NCBI GenBank assembly: GCA_035376985.1
Contig: DAOSSA010000016.1
Coordinates: forward strand, 1 to 55,354
Source: Brevifilum sp029548365
GTDB taxonomy: Bacteria; Chloroflexota; Anaerolineae; Anaerolineales; Anaerolineaceae
DNA length: 55,354 nt
Direction: 5' to 3'
Part shown: piece after piece, positions 43,626-52,356 of the stretch
How positions within the stretch are numbered: the first letter of the stretch is position 1
Layout: each line of letters starts with the position of its first letter
Notes under the pieces: model-generated
Told to the model about the DNA's origin: nothing
What the model saw: the letters and a program-made list of their open reading frames with translations, nothing else
Database searches by the model: none
Position numbers and translations under genes: made by a program

Positions 43626-44603
43626 TCAAGCTGCAGATTTTTCTTTGAACGCATCAAGCCGACCTGCATCCATTGCGAGACCTTCCAGTAAATTCCTGAT
43701 CGTGTTCCAGTGCACCCGCTCCCAAAACAGGGGGCTCGAATTTGAATTATGCGGCGCCAGCATCACCTGTTCCATATACCGCAAGGGGCTGTCCGAGGGC
43801 AGGGGTTCAATTTCAAAGACGTCCAGGGCAGCACCGCGCAGCGCATTCCTTTGCAAAGCGGAGATCAGGGCTGATTCTTCCACAATTGGGCCGCGGGCGG
43901 TGTTAATGATCACAGCTCCCGGTTTGCAAAGAGAAAGTGTCTCTGCGTTGATCAGGTGATAACTGGTCGGGTTCAGGGTGCAGTTGATGCTGATATAGTC
44001 TGCTCGAGACAGCAAATCATCTAAATCGATCATTTCAACCCCGTATTCCAGCAAGAAATCCGGTTCAATCTCAACGATGTCATTGCCCAATATCTTCATC
44101 CCGAATCCCCGCGCCCGCCGAATGACCGCCTTACCGACATGACCCACACCAATAACGCCCAGGGTGCTCTCTGCCAGGGTTCTACCAATAATTTTCTCCC
44201 ATGCTCCGCTTTTTACCGCTGCATCCAAACGCGTGAGGTACCTTGAAAAGACCAGCATATAGCCGATCACACTCTCAGATACCGGTACGGTAAAGGCGTT
44301 GGGGGTATTGCAAACCGCCACGCCCAGTTCATCCGCTGCAGCTCGGTCAATCGAATCGATGCCCGTTCCCCACTTAGAGATCACCTTCAGTCGCGGCAGA
44401 CAGGCTTCAATCACCCGCCGGGTAAAACGATCATCACCGCAGATCACGCCATCGAACGCCCCGGCATGAACAAGGATTTCCTCCTCGGAAAGGCGTTCGT
44501 TGACCGTCGGTGTGATCAGGTCAAGGTCGAAGGCTTCCAGAACAGGGCGAAAGCGCTTCATTTCAGGCAGCATATAGGGCGCAGAGATTAAAACCGTTTT
44601 CAT
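43626..44603 (-). CDS. D-isomer-specific 2-hydroxyacid dehydrogenase
   Basis: 325-aa NAD-dependent enzyme of the SerA/phosphoglycerate dehydrogenase group. The cofactor site is LGVIGVGHVGKAVIRRARGFG, with the catalytic Arg in INTARGPIVEESAL and a His in MLAPHNSNSS. A DISINC-like signature is seen as ISINCTLNPTSYHLI. It may oxidise or make a hydroxyacid linked to the glycan (glyceric-type). The start at 44603 has AAGGAA seven bases upstream. Confidence 0.86.
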   Translation of the reverse strand: MKTVLISAPYMLPEMKRFRPVLEAFDLDLITPTVNERLSEEEILVHAGAFDGVICGDDRFTRRVIEACLPRLKVISKWGTGIDSIDRAAADELGVAVCNTPNAFTVPVSESVIGYMLVFSRYLTRLDAAVKSGAWEKIIGRTLAESTLGVIGVGHVGKAVIRRARGFGMKILGNDIVEIEPDFLLEYGVEMIDLDDLLSRADYISINCTLNPTSYHLINAETLSLCKPGAVIINTARGPIVEESALISALQRNALRGAALDVFEIEPLPSDSPLRYMEQVMLAPHNSNSSPLFWERVHWNTIRNLLEGLAMDAGRLDAFKEKSAA

Positions 44604-44648
44604 AGGCAAATTCCTTATAGAATAATTCAATGGGTAAAAAATATAATC

Positions 44649-45323
44649 TCACTCGCCATGTATCTGACGATAGAGCATATCGGTAATGATAAAATCCAGT
44701 TCATCATCGATATCCTGGGCTTCACGGGCAGGGATTTCGAACATCAACGGGCGCTCACCCAGCCGGTTACGGCGGTTAATCAGGGTATGACGTTCGAAGA
44801 TGTACACACAGGAATTTTCTTCGTAAATAGGCGGCAGGTCCTGGGTGCGCAAGAGGATATTGGGGTTATGGTTGATGGGTCTCCCAAGCTGATCCCACAA
44901 ACGGGTTTGATAACGCGTGACCCCAAACAATGAATCATATTCAGGGATGGCATCTAAAAAAGCCTGGATGGCTGCTGAAATCGTTTCAGGCCGCAACAGG
45001 GGGTTGGTTGAATGGGTTTGCAGATAAAATTCGGCTTCGATTATGCTGGTATCGTGAATCAGGATCTCGTTCATCGGAACCTGGTCTCCCCTTAAATGCT
45101 CCGGTCGAGAGATCACTTTTACGTCGGGAAAATGATCCTGCAATCCGGTGATGATTTCTAAACTGTCGGTATCGACCACGATCGCCGCAAGTTCGGGAAC
45201 CTTCAGCAAAGTATTGATAATGTGGTGAAAAAGCGGCTTTCCTGCCAGGAGGCGGTAGTTTTTCCCGGGCACCCGCACCGATTCATGACGCATGGGCACC
45301 AATGCAATTATTTTTTGAGTCAT
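44649..45323 (-). CDS. CMP-acylneuraminate cytidylyltransferase-family protein (second NeuA)
   Basis: 224-aa nucleotidyltransferase. ALVPMRHESVRVPGKNYRLL is the P-loop-like CTP site (R-x-S-x-R-x-PGKN), then AAIVVDTDS and ENSCVYIF. It lacks the phosphatase domain of the other NeuA in this cluster. Two cytidylyltransferases suggest two activated sugars or a regulatory paralog. The start at 45323 has AAAGG seven bases upstream; the 68-residue upstream extension is not supported. Confidence 0.84.
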   Translation of the reverse strand: MTQKIIALVPMRHESVRVPGKNYRLLAGKPLFHHIINTLLKVPELAAIVVDTDSLEIITGLQDHFPDVKVISRPEHLRGDQVPMNEILIHDTSIIEAEFYLQTHSTNPLLRPETISAAIQAFLDAIPEYDSLFGVTRYQTRLWDQLGRPINHNPNILLRTQDLPPIYEENSCVYIFERHTLINRRNRLGERPLMFEIPAREAQDIDDELDFIITDMLYRQIHGE

Positions 45324-45498
45324 AAACTTGCCTTTAAATGTGTAATTTTCTCGCCTGTTATTATAACCCGGAATCAGACAGGTTGATGCTATTATGCCTG
45401 TTAGGGCATCTGTGCATAATAAGCCCACTCCGAAACAAAGCAGGCTGTAAGGCGCAATTGATTGTTCTTTACGCTGATATTTTGGAGGATTATGATAC

Positions 45499-47121
45499 TC
45501 ACGCCTCTGACAGTAAGAAATCACCACCCTGCAGCAATCCTTCAGAGATCGCTTTTAACGTCGGTGACTGTTCGGGCAACAAATCCTGCGGGCTAAAGTC
45601 CTTCAAGCGCACAAAGCCAGGCCAGATGCCATCCGGCTCTAAAAAGTAGTCAAAGGGCAGGGATGTGCGGAATAGTTGAAAATAGAGAAAGCGCCTGGCA
45701 TTGAGCCGATGCGCTTCTGGCACACTGACCTTTTCTGAGGTTAAAAATTCCTCCAACTGAGCTACATATTCAGCCTGGGTTTGAGGAAAGAAAACCGTAT
45801 CCAGTTGAGTGAACCGGGCTTTGCCGGCGCACAGCACCGGCGAACCCATGATCGCAGCCTCCATGCCGATGGTGGAATTATAGATCATGACAAATTTTGC
45901 TCTCTGGATCATTTCATAGGAGCTGAAGTACTCATCCGGCTTCACAAAGACCACATTTGGCAAGCTGTCAACGCCCCGCTCCTGTACCCATTCCGCCACA
46001 CTTTCCTGGCTGGCTTTGCCGGGCCGCGATTCATCCGGATGGGCCCGGATGACAAATAATGTCTGCGGATGGGCCTTGATGACCTTCAGAACCTTATCCA
46101 ACCAGGAAAACATATCCCTGAAAATCACATTCGCGTGAGGTTGGCTGGTGTCAAAGATCACATTAGTAAAGATTGGAACCACCTGTGTAAAAGATTCCAT
46201 CCGTTTGACCAGGGTCTCATCCAGGCGGGTCATCTCCGGCCAAAATTGGACACCGGCCATACTGAAATCGCCTTTAAAGCGCTTGGAGAGATACTCATCC
46301 AGTTCTGCTTCTTGTGCAGGAGTTAGTTGAAAACCTTGCGGGATGTCAACATCGTAAGCTGTCGCCTCACCTTCGGTAAAGAAAACCGAGAAGGGGCGCA
46401 TACCCACCTCATGTGAATACACCGGCACGCCACGTTGTCGCGCCACCCAGCGGGCAGAAGCCTCCGGGAATAGCATGCCGTTAAACACAACCACTGCCTG
46501 CGGCGATTCTGTGATCACCTGCCAGTCGAATTGCAGAGCCACTTTATAAGCAGAAAGAATGAAATAACGGTAAAGAACACGGGTAGGTTCGTCATCGATC
46601 AGATGGTGACGGCGTAATACCCAGCGCATGGAAGGCACGCACAGGTCGCCCAGGGGGAAGTCCTCATACCGAAAATGGCGTAATTTATCCAGGTTTGTAT
46701 TTTGTAATTGTTTAGCCAGTTCCTCACTGGATGTGGTAATTAACCTGCTGACCTTCGATTGGTGATAGATGATTTTCGATTGCGTCACACACGAATGGCA
46801 TGGCGGTAGTTGATAAACATCGGTTCGATCTGTTCCCTGGACACACCGAGGCATCCCCTGATAACAAACAAAATTAATCACCCGCACCCCTTGCATACGC
46901 AAGGACCAGCCGGTCAGCATGGCAAAGGCAGCATTCAAGCTTAAACCGCTGATACGGGTTGATGCATTAAACGAAAGAATGGTCTTCGTTTCATCGGGCT
47001 TCGGGGCTGCCTTAGCCACCTGAGTTGCCATCTGACGGATATCCTGATTGATCTTCCGTCGTAAAAAGCGGTCAGCCAGGAATTCTTGAGACTGCTGAAA
47101 AAATGTCATACAGAAACTCAC
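45499..47121 (-). CDS. Capsule-type glycosyltransferase/export-like protein of unknown specificity
   Basis: 540-aa soluble protein. The C-terminal half shows a GT-B-like pattern: VIFDTSQPHANVIF, TLFVIRAHPDESRPGKAS, NVVFVKPDEYFSSYEMI and FVMIYNSTIGMEAAIMGSPV. This is as in capsular polysaccharide synthesis proteins of the KpsC/KpsS or polysialyltransferase kind. The N-terminal half has a CHSCV pair. It directly follows neuB (4-bp gap) and starts with GTG. It may transfer the nonulosonic acid (inference). Confidence 0.65.
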   Translation of the reverse strand: MSFCMTFFQQSQEFLADRFLRRKINQDIRQMATQVAKAAPKPDETKTILSFNASTRISGLSLNAAFAMLTGWSLRMQGVRVINFVCYQGMPRCVQGTDRTDVYQLPPCHSCVTQSKIIYHQSKVSRLITTSSEELAKQLQNTNLDKLRHFRYEDFPLGDLCVPSMRWVLRRHHLIDDEPTRVLYRYFILSAYKVALQFDWQVITESPQAVVVFNGMLFPEASARWVARQRGVPVYSHEVGMRPFSVFFTEGEATAYDVDIPQGFQLTPAQEAELDEYLSKRFKGDFSMAGVQFWPEMTRLDETLVKRMESFTQVVPIFTNVIFDTSQPHANVIFRDMFSWLDKVLKVIKAHPQTLFVIRAHPDESRPGKASQESVAEWVQERGVDSLPNVVFVKPDEYFSSYEMIQRAKFVMIYNSTIGMEAAIMGSPVLCAGKARFTQLDTVFFPQTQAEYVAQLEEFLTSEKVSVPEAHRLNARRFLYFQLFRTSLPFDYFLEPDGIWPGFVRLKDFSPQDLLPEQSPTLKAISEGLLQGGDFLLSEA

Positions 47122-47125
47122 ATCT

Positions 47126-48001
47126 CTAAGTGCTGTATTTCCTCAGCTTTTTAAGGATCGATTGTTCGCTGTCGTACACATGCTTTACGCCATCTCCCAG
47201 GGCTTTTTCCGTCACCCGGATGTATTTGACCAGTGTACGCATCCCCTGCGGCTCAACCGAAGCTGCCTGGTCTGTGCCCCACATCGCCCGGTCGAGAGTC
47301 ACATGGCGTTCTACCAGGCAGGCGCCCAAACCTACGGCAATGGCTGATGTTACCAGCCCCACCTCGTGCCCTGAATACCCGATTGGGCAATCAAACGCTT
47401 CCTGCAGGGTTTGAATCATCTTCAAATTCAACTCATCCGGCGGGCAGGGATAGCTGCTGGTGGTATGGCAGATGAGCAGTTTGTCCAGGCCCAACACATC
47501 GACCGCTGCTTGAATCTCTTCCATAGTGGACATACCGGTCGATAGGATAGCTGGTTTCCCGGTATCTTTAACAGCCCGCAGCAGTTCATGGTCCGTCAGC
47601 AAAGCTGAAGGGATTTTGTGCGCCGGGGGGTTATAGGCATCAATGAAGGCCAGGGATTCAAGATCCCACGAGCTGGCTAACCAATCCATACCTAATGACT
47701 TGCAATAAGCATCAATCTCATCAAATTCATCCCGCTCAAATTCCACCTTGTAGCGGTAATCTAAATAAGTGATATAGCCCCAGGGGGTGTCGCGCATCTG
47801 GTCTTTCTGATGATCAGGGACGCACACCGCTGGCGTGCGTTTCTGGAATTTCACCGCATCAACGCCGGCATCAGCCGCCGCTTTGATCAATTCCCTGGCA
47901 ATTTCAACCCGGCCGTTATGGTTGATGCCAATTTCTGCTATGATATAGGTGGGGTGACCATCGCCTACCAGCCTGGTTCCAATTCGAATCTCTCTGTTCA
48001 T
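47126..48001 (-). CDS. neuB: N-acetylneuraminate synthase family protein (NeuB-like), without SAF domain
   Basis: 291-aa TIM-barrel enzyme that condenses phosphoenolpyruvate with an N-acyl hexosamine to make a nonulosonic acid. YIIAEIGINHNGRVEIA, VDAVKFQKRTP, ILSTGMSTMEEIQ, IGYSGHEVGL and LVERHVTLDRAMWGTDQAAS are signatures. Usual NeuB proteins carry a C-terminal SAF (antifreeze-like) domain of ~60 residues; this one stops at ILKKLRKYST before it. It is placed between the radical SAM gene and the capsule-type gene. Confidence 0.9.
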   Translation of the reverse strand: MNREIRIGTRLVGDGHPTYIIAEIGINHNGRVEIARELIKAAADAGVDAVKFQKRTPAVCVPDHQKDQMRDTPWGYITYLDYRYKVEFERDEFDEIDAYCKSLGMDWLASSWDLESLAFIDAYNPPAHKIPSALLTDHELLRAVKDTGKPAILSTGMSTMEEIQAAVDVLGLDKLLICHTTSSYPCPPDELNLKMIQTLQEAFDCPIGYSGHEVGLVTSAIAVGLGACLVERHVTLDRAMWGTDQAASVEPQGMRTLVKYIRVTEKALGDGVKHVYDSEQSILKKLRKYST

Positions 48002-48011
48002 ATATGCTCCC

Positions 48012-49085
48012 TTAAACCTGATTACGATCGGAGAGGAAACTGCCGATCAATTGCATATCACATTGTTCAGTACACTTGATCCCCGGCGTCAGGTCAAAAT
48101 GATCCATGCGGAATTGCCTGTACTTCTCGCCATTCCAGATGTCATATAACGATTCAACTCCCGCATCACCCAGGATGATCTCATTATTAAAATCTTCCAC
48201 ACATTCCGTACATTCGCCGTTTGACTTAACAGTCATTGAAGACCATGGGAACTGGCAGAATTCAATCCAGTGTATGGATTGAGTCTGCTGTTTGTTGTCC
48301 TCATACCATTGCTGGTCCTGGCTCTTCAGGTACACATACACATCACAGCCATCGAAAGCTTCCTGCAAGCGCTCGAATTCATCCTGCTGCCAGGGTTTAT
48401 TCAAGTTGATCATTGTGATAACAATCTCGGTCTGGAAATTTCGCTGGGCTTTATAATCCAGCAATTTTAAGATGTTTCGGTAAGATTCAGTGAAATTAGA
48501 AGCCTGACCGCGCACTTCCTTATGACGCAGGTCGTCCACGCTCTCAATCGAATATTTGATATAACCCAATCCGTTTTCAAAGGTCTCCAGGGTGCGTTCC
48601 ATGTTGATATTAGCCGGGTTGCAGGAAAAGTAAGATTCCAATCCTCTTTCCGTCATCCACTGCACGTACTGGGGCATGTTTTTATCCAGCAACGGATCGC
48701 CATAGCCATGCAGGACGATCACCCGTGGAATCACGTATAAAAAGAAGTGATTCTCGCTCATATCATCCTTATCAATGCCATAGTTGTGCTTGACAAAGGC
48801 TTCCCATTGCGCCAATTGTTCCGGAGTAAAGGGCTTTAGCTGATCGATGACGCGCTTAAACAGCTCGGGCGTCATGGTTTCGATCGGGCGAGTCATCATG
48901 GTGGTGCGGGGGCACATCTCACAGCGCATATTGCAGGCATTGGTGGTTTCAATATTGTAAACCACCGGTTCAGGGTTGCGAAAGGATTCAAACGTTTCCA
49001 GCAGGGTTTCACGCGGCATCCTTTCTCCGCCCATTAACCGATACTTAAGGTCATATACTTTCATATAAAAATCAATATCAATCAT
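48012..49085 (-). CDS. Radical SAM/SPASM-domain protein
   Basis: 357-aa iron-sulfur enzyme. The radical SAM motif CNMRCEMC follows YNIETTNA. The C-terminal SPASM-like cysteines lie in ECTECVEDFNNEIILGD and GIKCTEQCDM, with the SLYDIWNGEKYRQFR signature typical of SPASM proteins. Such enzymes modify peptides or sugars through radical chemistry. Between neuA-HAD and neuB it may modify the nonulosonic acid precursor or a carrier (inference). It lies 10 bp upstream of neuB in the same operon. Confidence 0.85.
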   Translation of the reverse strand: MIDIDFYMKVYDLKYRLMGGERMPRETLLETFESFRNPEPVVYNIETTNACNMRCEMCPRTTMMTRPIETMTPELFKRVIDQLKPFTPEQLAQWEAFVKHNYGIDKDDMSENHFFLYVIPRVIVLHGYGDPLLDKNMPQYVQWMTERGLESYFSCNPANINMERTLETFENGLGYIKYSIESVDDLRHKEVRGQASNFTESYRNILKLLDYKAQRNFQTEIVITMINLNKPWQQDEFERLQEAFDGCDVYVYLKSQDQQWYEDNKQQTQSIHWIEFCQFPWSSMTVKSNGECTECVEDFNNEIILGDAGVESLYDIWNGEKYRQFRMDHFDLTPGIKCTEQCDMQLIGSFLSDRNQV

Positions 49086-49125
49086 TTATGCTCCAATACA
49101 TAAAACTCAAACAATCGGGTTCACG

Positions 49126-50373
49126 TCAAAAAGGCCTGACACCCAGATGATCCATGATCAAATCGCACAACTCCCTCACAGCGCCCTTTCCACCGGGCGC
49201 GGAAAGTACCCGATCAGCCTTCCTGAGCACCGCAGGATGCGCGTCGACAGGCACAGCCGTAAAAGCCACCTCGGGAAATACCGGCAGATCATTAATATCA
49301 TTGCCCATAAACACAACCTGTGAGTGGTTGAGCTTTTTATCGGCGATGATGTCACGAATGGCGCTGACTTTATCCTGCACAGCTTGCAGCACCGGCAATT
49401 TCAACTTTTTGCAGCGCGCGGCCACTACTGGATTGGTCTCTTTGGAAAGCACCATCACTTCAATGCCCGTCAGCCTGCGCAGGATTTCAAGTCCCAGGCT
49501 GTCCGAGCGATTGGAAGCCACCATTTCCTTGCCATCTTCATTGACCCACACCCGGTTGTCGGTTAACACGCCGTCAAAATCAAGCACGATCAATTGAATA
49601 TCTTCAGGCAAATGCCGGCGCTGATTGGCAGGGTCGACCATTGTCAGTTCGCGGGTATTGTTCAACACGAGCTGTTCAGCCGTAGGCCAGTCGGAGGGTA
49701 TGTCAATGTCAACGGTATAGCGTGGGTCTATCATCAATGGCAGGATTGTATTGCCGGTCATCGAGTGCTTTTGAAGCACGGTCTTTGCCCGCAATGCATC
49801 GATATGCCCGGTCTGCCAGTACACATCTGGCAGGGCTTGCCGCGGGGCGTTGTAGGCTTCAGGAATGCCCTCAACGCCCAGTAAGGGAATCATTTTCGGT
49901 GTTTCGCCATCAAGCGTCCACATCTTGAAAGGGTTCTGCCCGGCGGGGACAACGCCGCGCACACTGTCCGCCCGGGGGTGTTCCAGCAGCAGACGGATCG
50001 CCTGGTCAACACAGTCCAGGGGTCGGATTGGCGAGGTCGGTCGCAGCCACACCACGATCTCCGGGTGATAACCCTCATGTTCAGCCAGCCAATCCAGGCA
50101 GTGCTGCGCAACCGGTAAATCCAGGGTGTCATCCCGAGAAAACGGTTCAGGGCGCAAAAAAGGCGTTTCTGCGCCGTAGTGACGCGCCACCTCGGCGATC
50201 TTCTCATCGTCAGTAGAGACAATCACCCGGGTGACCAGCTCGGATTGCAAGCCAGCAATAATACTATACGCAATTAACGGAAAGCCAGCAAAATCCTTGA
50301 TGTTTTTCCCCGGGATGCCCTTAGAGCCGCCGCGCGCCGGGATGATTGCCAGTATATCAGGTTCCATTACCAT
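49126..50373 (-). CDS. neuA: CMP-nonulosonate cytidylyltransferase fused to a KdsC-type HAD phosphatase
   Basis: 415-aa bifunctional protein. Residues ~1-230: NeuA domain with AIIPARGGSKGIPGKNIKDF and WLRPTSPIRPLDCVDQA. Residues ~255-415: HAD phosphatase with LIVLDFDGVLTDNRVW (DxD), VMVLSKETN and VVFMGNDINDLPVF. The pair would dephosphorylate the NeuB-type 9-phosphate product and activate the sugar with CTP; animal CMP-sialic acid synthetases have the same domain order. The ATG at 50373 has GGAGGG eight bases upstream and overlaps the SDR stop. Confidence 0.9.
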   Translation of the reverse strand: MVMEPDILAIIPARGGSKGIPGKNIKDFAGFPLIAYSIIAGLQSELVTRVIVSTDDEKIAEVARHYGAETPFLRPEPFSRDDTLDLPVAQHCLDWLAEHEGYHPEIVVWLRPTSPIRPLDCVDQAIRLLLEHPRADSVRGVVPAGQNPFKMWTLDGETPKMIPLLGVEGIPEAYNAPRQALPDVYWQTGHIDALRAKTVLQKHSMTGNTILPLMIDPRYTVDIDIPSDWPTAEQLVLNNTRELTMVDPANQRRHLPEDIQLIVLDFDGVLTDNRVWVNEDGKEMVASNRSDSLGLEILRRLTGIEVMVLSKETNPVVAARCKKLKLPVLQAVQDKVSAIRDIIADKKLNHSQVVFMGNDINDLPVFPEVAFTAVPVDAHPAVLRKADRVLSAPGGKGAVRELCDLIMDHLGVRPF

Positions 50374-51188
50374 GCAGTATACCCTCCATCTACGATCAAA
50401 TTAGCGCCGGTCATGTAACTTGATGCATCAGATGCCAAAAACAAGATGGCTCCATTGATCTCATCGATGTCTGCCATGCGTCCTAAGATTGCTTTCGCAG
50501 AATAACGGCTCGAAAAATCATCATCATGCCCATTAAAGATGCCGCCTGGCGTCAGGGCATTAACACGAATGCCTGTACCCGCATAATAAGCTGCCAGGTA
50601 ACGTGTCAATCCAAGTATCCCGGCTTTGGTGACCGGGTAATCAACGGGTTTGAACTGCTGGTGCCCGTCCACCTGGGGGTAAATGCTCTGGTCTGCGCCT
50701 GCCAACCCATAAATTGACGAGATGTTGATGATCACACCCGAACCCTGCTGCAGCATGCTCTTCACGGCTGCCTGGCAACTTAGAAAAACACCGGTTAAAT
50801 TGACCTCCAGGGATTTCTGCCAGGCCTCGAGGGCATAATTTTCAAACGCGTTAGCCGATTGATCGCCCAGGTGCTGCGGGTCAAATTTCGGATCGAGGGC
50901 AGCACAGTTGACCAGCACATCCAGCCGCTCATATTCTGAGAGGGTATGTTCAACCATGCCTGCAACCGAACCAGGATCGGTTACGTTGACCTTTATCGCA
51001 ATCGCCGGGATTTGGTTGGCGCGTAATTCTCGGGCATGTTCGGAGGCTGCACCGAAATCGATATCTGCAATGACAACCCGCGCCCCCGCTTCACCCAACG
51101 TGCGCGTAAATTGCCGGCCCAGCAAACCAACACCTCCCGTTACCAGCACCGAACGTCCTTCTAATGAAAACTTATCAAAGATCGTCAA
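50367..51188 (-). CDS. SDR-family oxidoreductase (PtmA-like context)
   Basis: 273-aa short-chain dehydrogenase: VLVTGGVGLLGRQFTRTLGE, LVNCAALDPKF, the catalytic Ser in INISSIYGL, Tyr-x3-Lys in DYPVTKAGILGLTRYLA, ending TGANLIVDGGYTAW. An SDR directly before a CMP-nonulosonate synthetase is also seen in flagellin-glycosylation (ptm) loci. The start is TTG at 51188 with AAGGA seven bases upstream. It overlaps neuA by a few bases. Confidence 0.86.
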   Translation of the reverse strand: MTIFDKFSLEGRSVLVTGGVGLLGRQFTRTLGEAGARVVIADIDFGAASEHARELRANQIPAIAIKVNVTDPGSVAGMVEHTLSEYERLDVLVNCAALDPKFDPQHLGDQSANAFENYALEAWQKSLEVNLTGVFLSCQAAVKSMLQQGSGVIINISSIYGLAGADQSIYPQVDGHQQFKPVDYPVTKAGILGLTRYLAAYYAGTGIRVNALTPGGIFNGHDDDFSSRYSAKAILGRMADIDEINGAILFLASDASSYMTGANLIVDGGYTAW

Positions 51189-51314
51189 ATTACATTCCTT
51201 GTTCTGACTGACAAATCATCGATGGGTATTATACCTTCGGGTTAGTAATTGGCGACTGCAGCGCAAACTGTGCAGCCTTTTCTTGGTTCATTCCTTTTTA
51301 CAGTAATGAATTGG

Positions 51315-52310
51315 CTATTGAAACAAATCAAGCGTCTCACCCAGCGCGGCTGCTTGATGGACAGCCGTGGTGAGGTCTAAAGACCTGATCCCATCCGCCA
51401 GGCTGCACCGAGATGCTTCCTGCCCGCTTATCAGCGCCAGAAAATGGCTCATCTCTGCCAGAAACAAATCGTTCCGTTCAAAATCCGCCGGTGGCTGAAT
51501 ATCGTCCCAGCCTCCCTCATTAACATAATAAACCCGGGCTGCCCCGCTGGTGTTATCCCAGTGGATTAAGCCTGCAGTGCCGCTGATCTCCAACCAGTGC
51601 GTCGGTGGCTGCTGAAAAAAGTCCAGATGAACCGAGCCGATCACGCCGTTCTCAAAGCGCAGGGTGATCTCAGCCAGGTCTTCCACGTCGATCTCAAGGT
51701 CAGAGACCCGATCAGTGACGGCAAACACCGACCGCACTTCGCCAAACAACCAGCGCAGGTAATCCAGCGGGTGACAGAGCGTGTTGATCACACCACCTCC
51801 CAGGTCGGCTCTGGCTGCATATCCCTGGCGGTAGTCCTCCCAGGGATGCCAGCCTGGCAGATACTCGCCCCAATGAGCGCGGAAATGGAGCGGGCGCCCA
51901 ATGCCACCGGCATCCAGAATCGTCTTCACCCGTTCCAATACCGGATGAAAACGGAATTGAAACCCGACCAGGGTTTTGATCTTAGCGGCGTCTGCCAGGG
52001 ATTGCAGCCTTTCAACCTCCAACCCCAGTTGAGGTGCGACGGGCTTTTCAATCAACAGATGGCACCCAGCCTGCGCGGCTGGGATAGCCACATCCAAATG
52101 CAGCGCAGTCGGGTTGGCTACAATCACAGCATCAGGATGATGCGCCAGGGCTGCTTTGAGGTCCGTCTCAACCGGAAACGGTGCCAGTTCATCCTCTGGC
52201 AGCGTGCTGCGGTGCGTGCGGTACAGCAGAATATCCTGTTCACCCAGGGAAACCAGGTTGCGCAGGTGTCGCCTGCCAATTGAGCCCAAACCTGCAATTA
52301 AGAATTTCAT
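51315..52310 (-). CDS. Gfo/Idh/MocA-family oxidoreductase
   Basis: 331-aa NAD(P)-dependent sugar oxidoreductase: FLIAGLGSIGRRHLRNL at the N-terminus, VIVANPTALH, LLIEKPVAPQL with the catalytic EKP, and GGGVINTLCHPLDYLRWLFG in the C-terminal domain. It probably acts on a nucleotide sugar or nonulosonic acid precursor of the cluster. The RBS is GGGAAG before the ATG. Confidence 0.88.
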   Translation of the reverse strand: MKFLIAGLGSIGRRHLRNLVSLGEQDILLYRTHRSTLPEDELAPFPVETDLKAALAHHPDAVIVANPTALHLDVAIPAAQAGCHLLIEKPVAPQLGLEVERLQSLADAAKIKTLVGFQFRFHPVLERVKTILDAGGIGRPLHFRAHWGEYLPGWHPWEDYRQGYAARADLGGGVINTLCHPLDYLRWLFGEVRSVFAVTDRVSDLEIDVEDLAEITLRFENGVIGSVHLDFFQQPPTHWLEISGTAGLIHWDNTSGAARVYYVNEGGWDDIQPPADFERNDLFLAEMSHFLALISGQEASRCSLADGIRSLDLTTAVHQAAALGETLDLFQ

Positions 52311-52356
52311 ATTTGCTTCCCAGTTTAAAACATAAATCTTGTTGATCGCAGCCGGG

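Noticed and set aside
45324..45527. 68-residue extension of the second NeuA
   Set aside because: The RBS and conserved start MTQKIIALVPMR are at 45323; the extension overlaps the neighbouring gene end.
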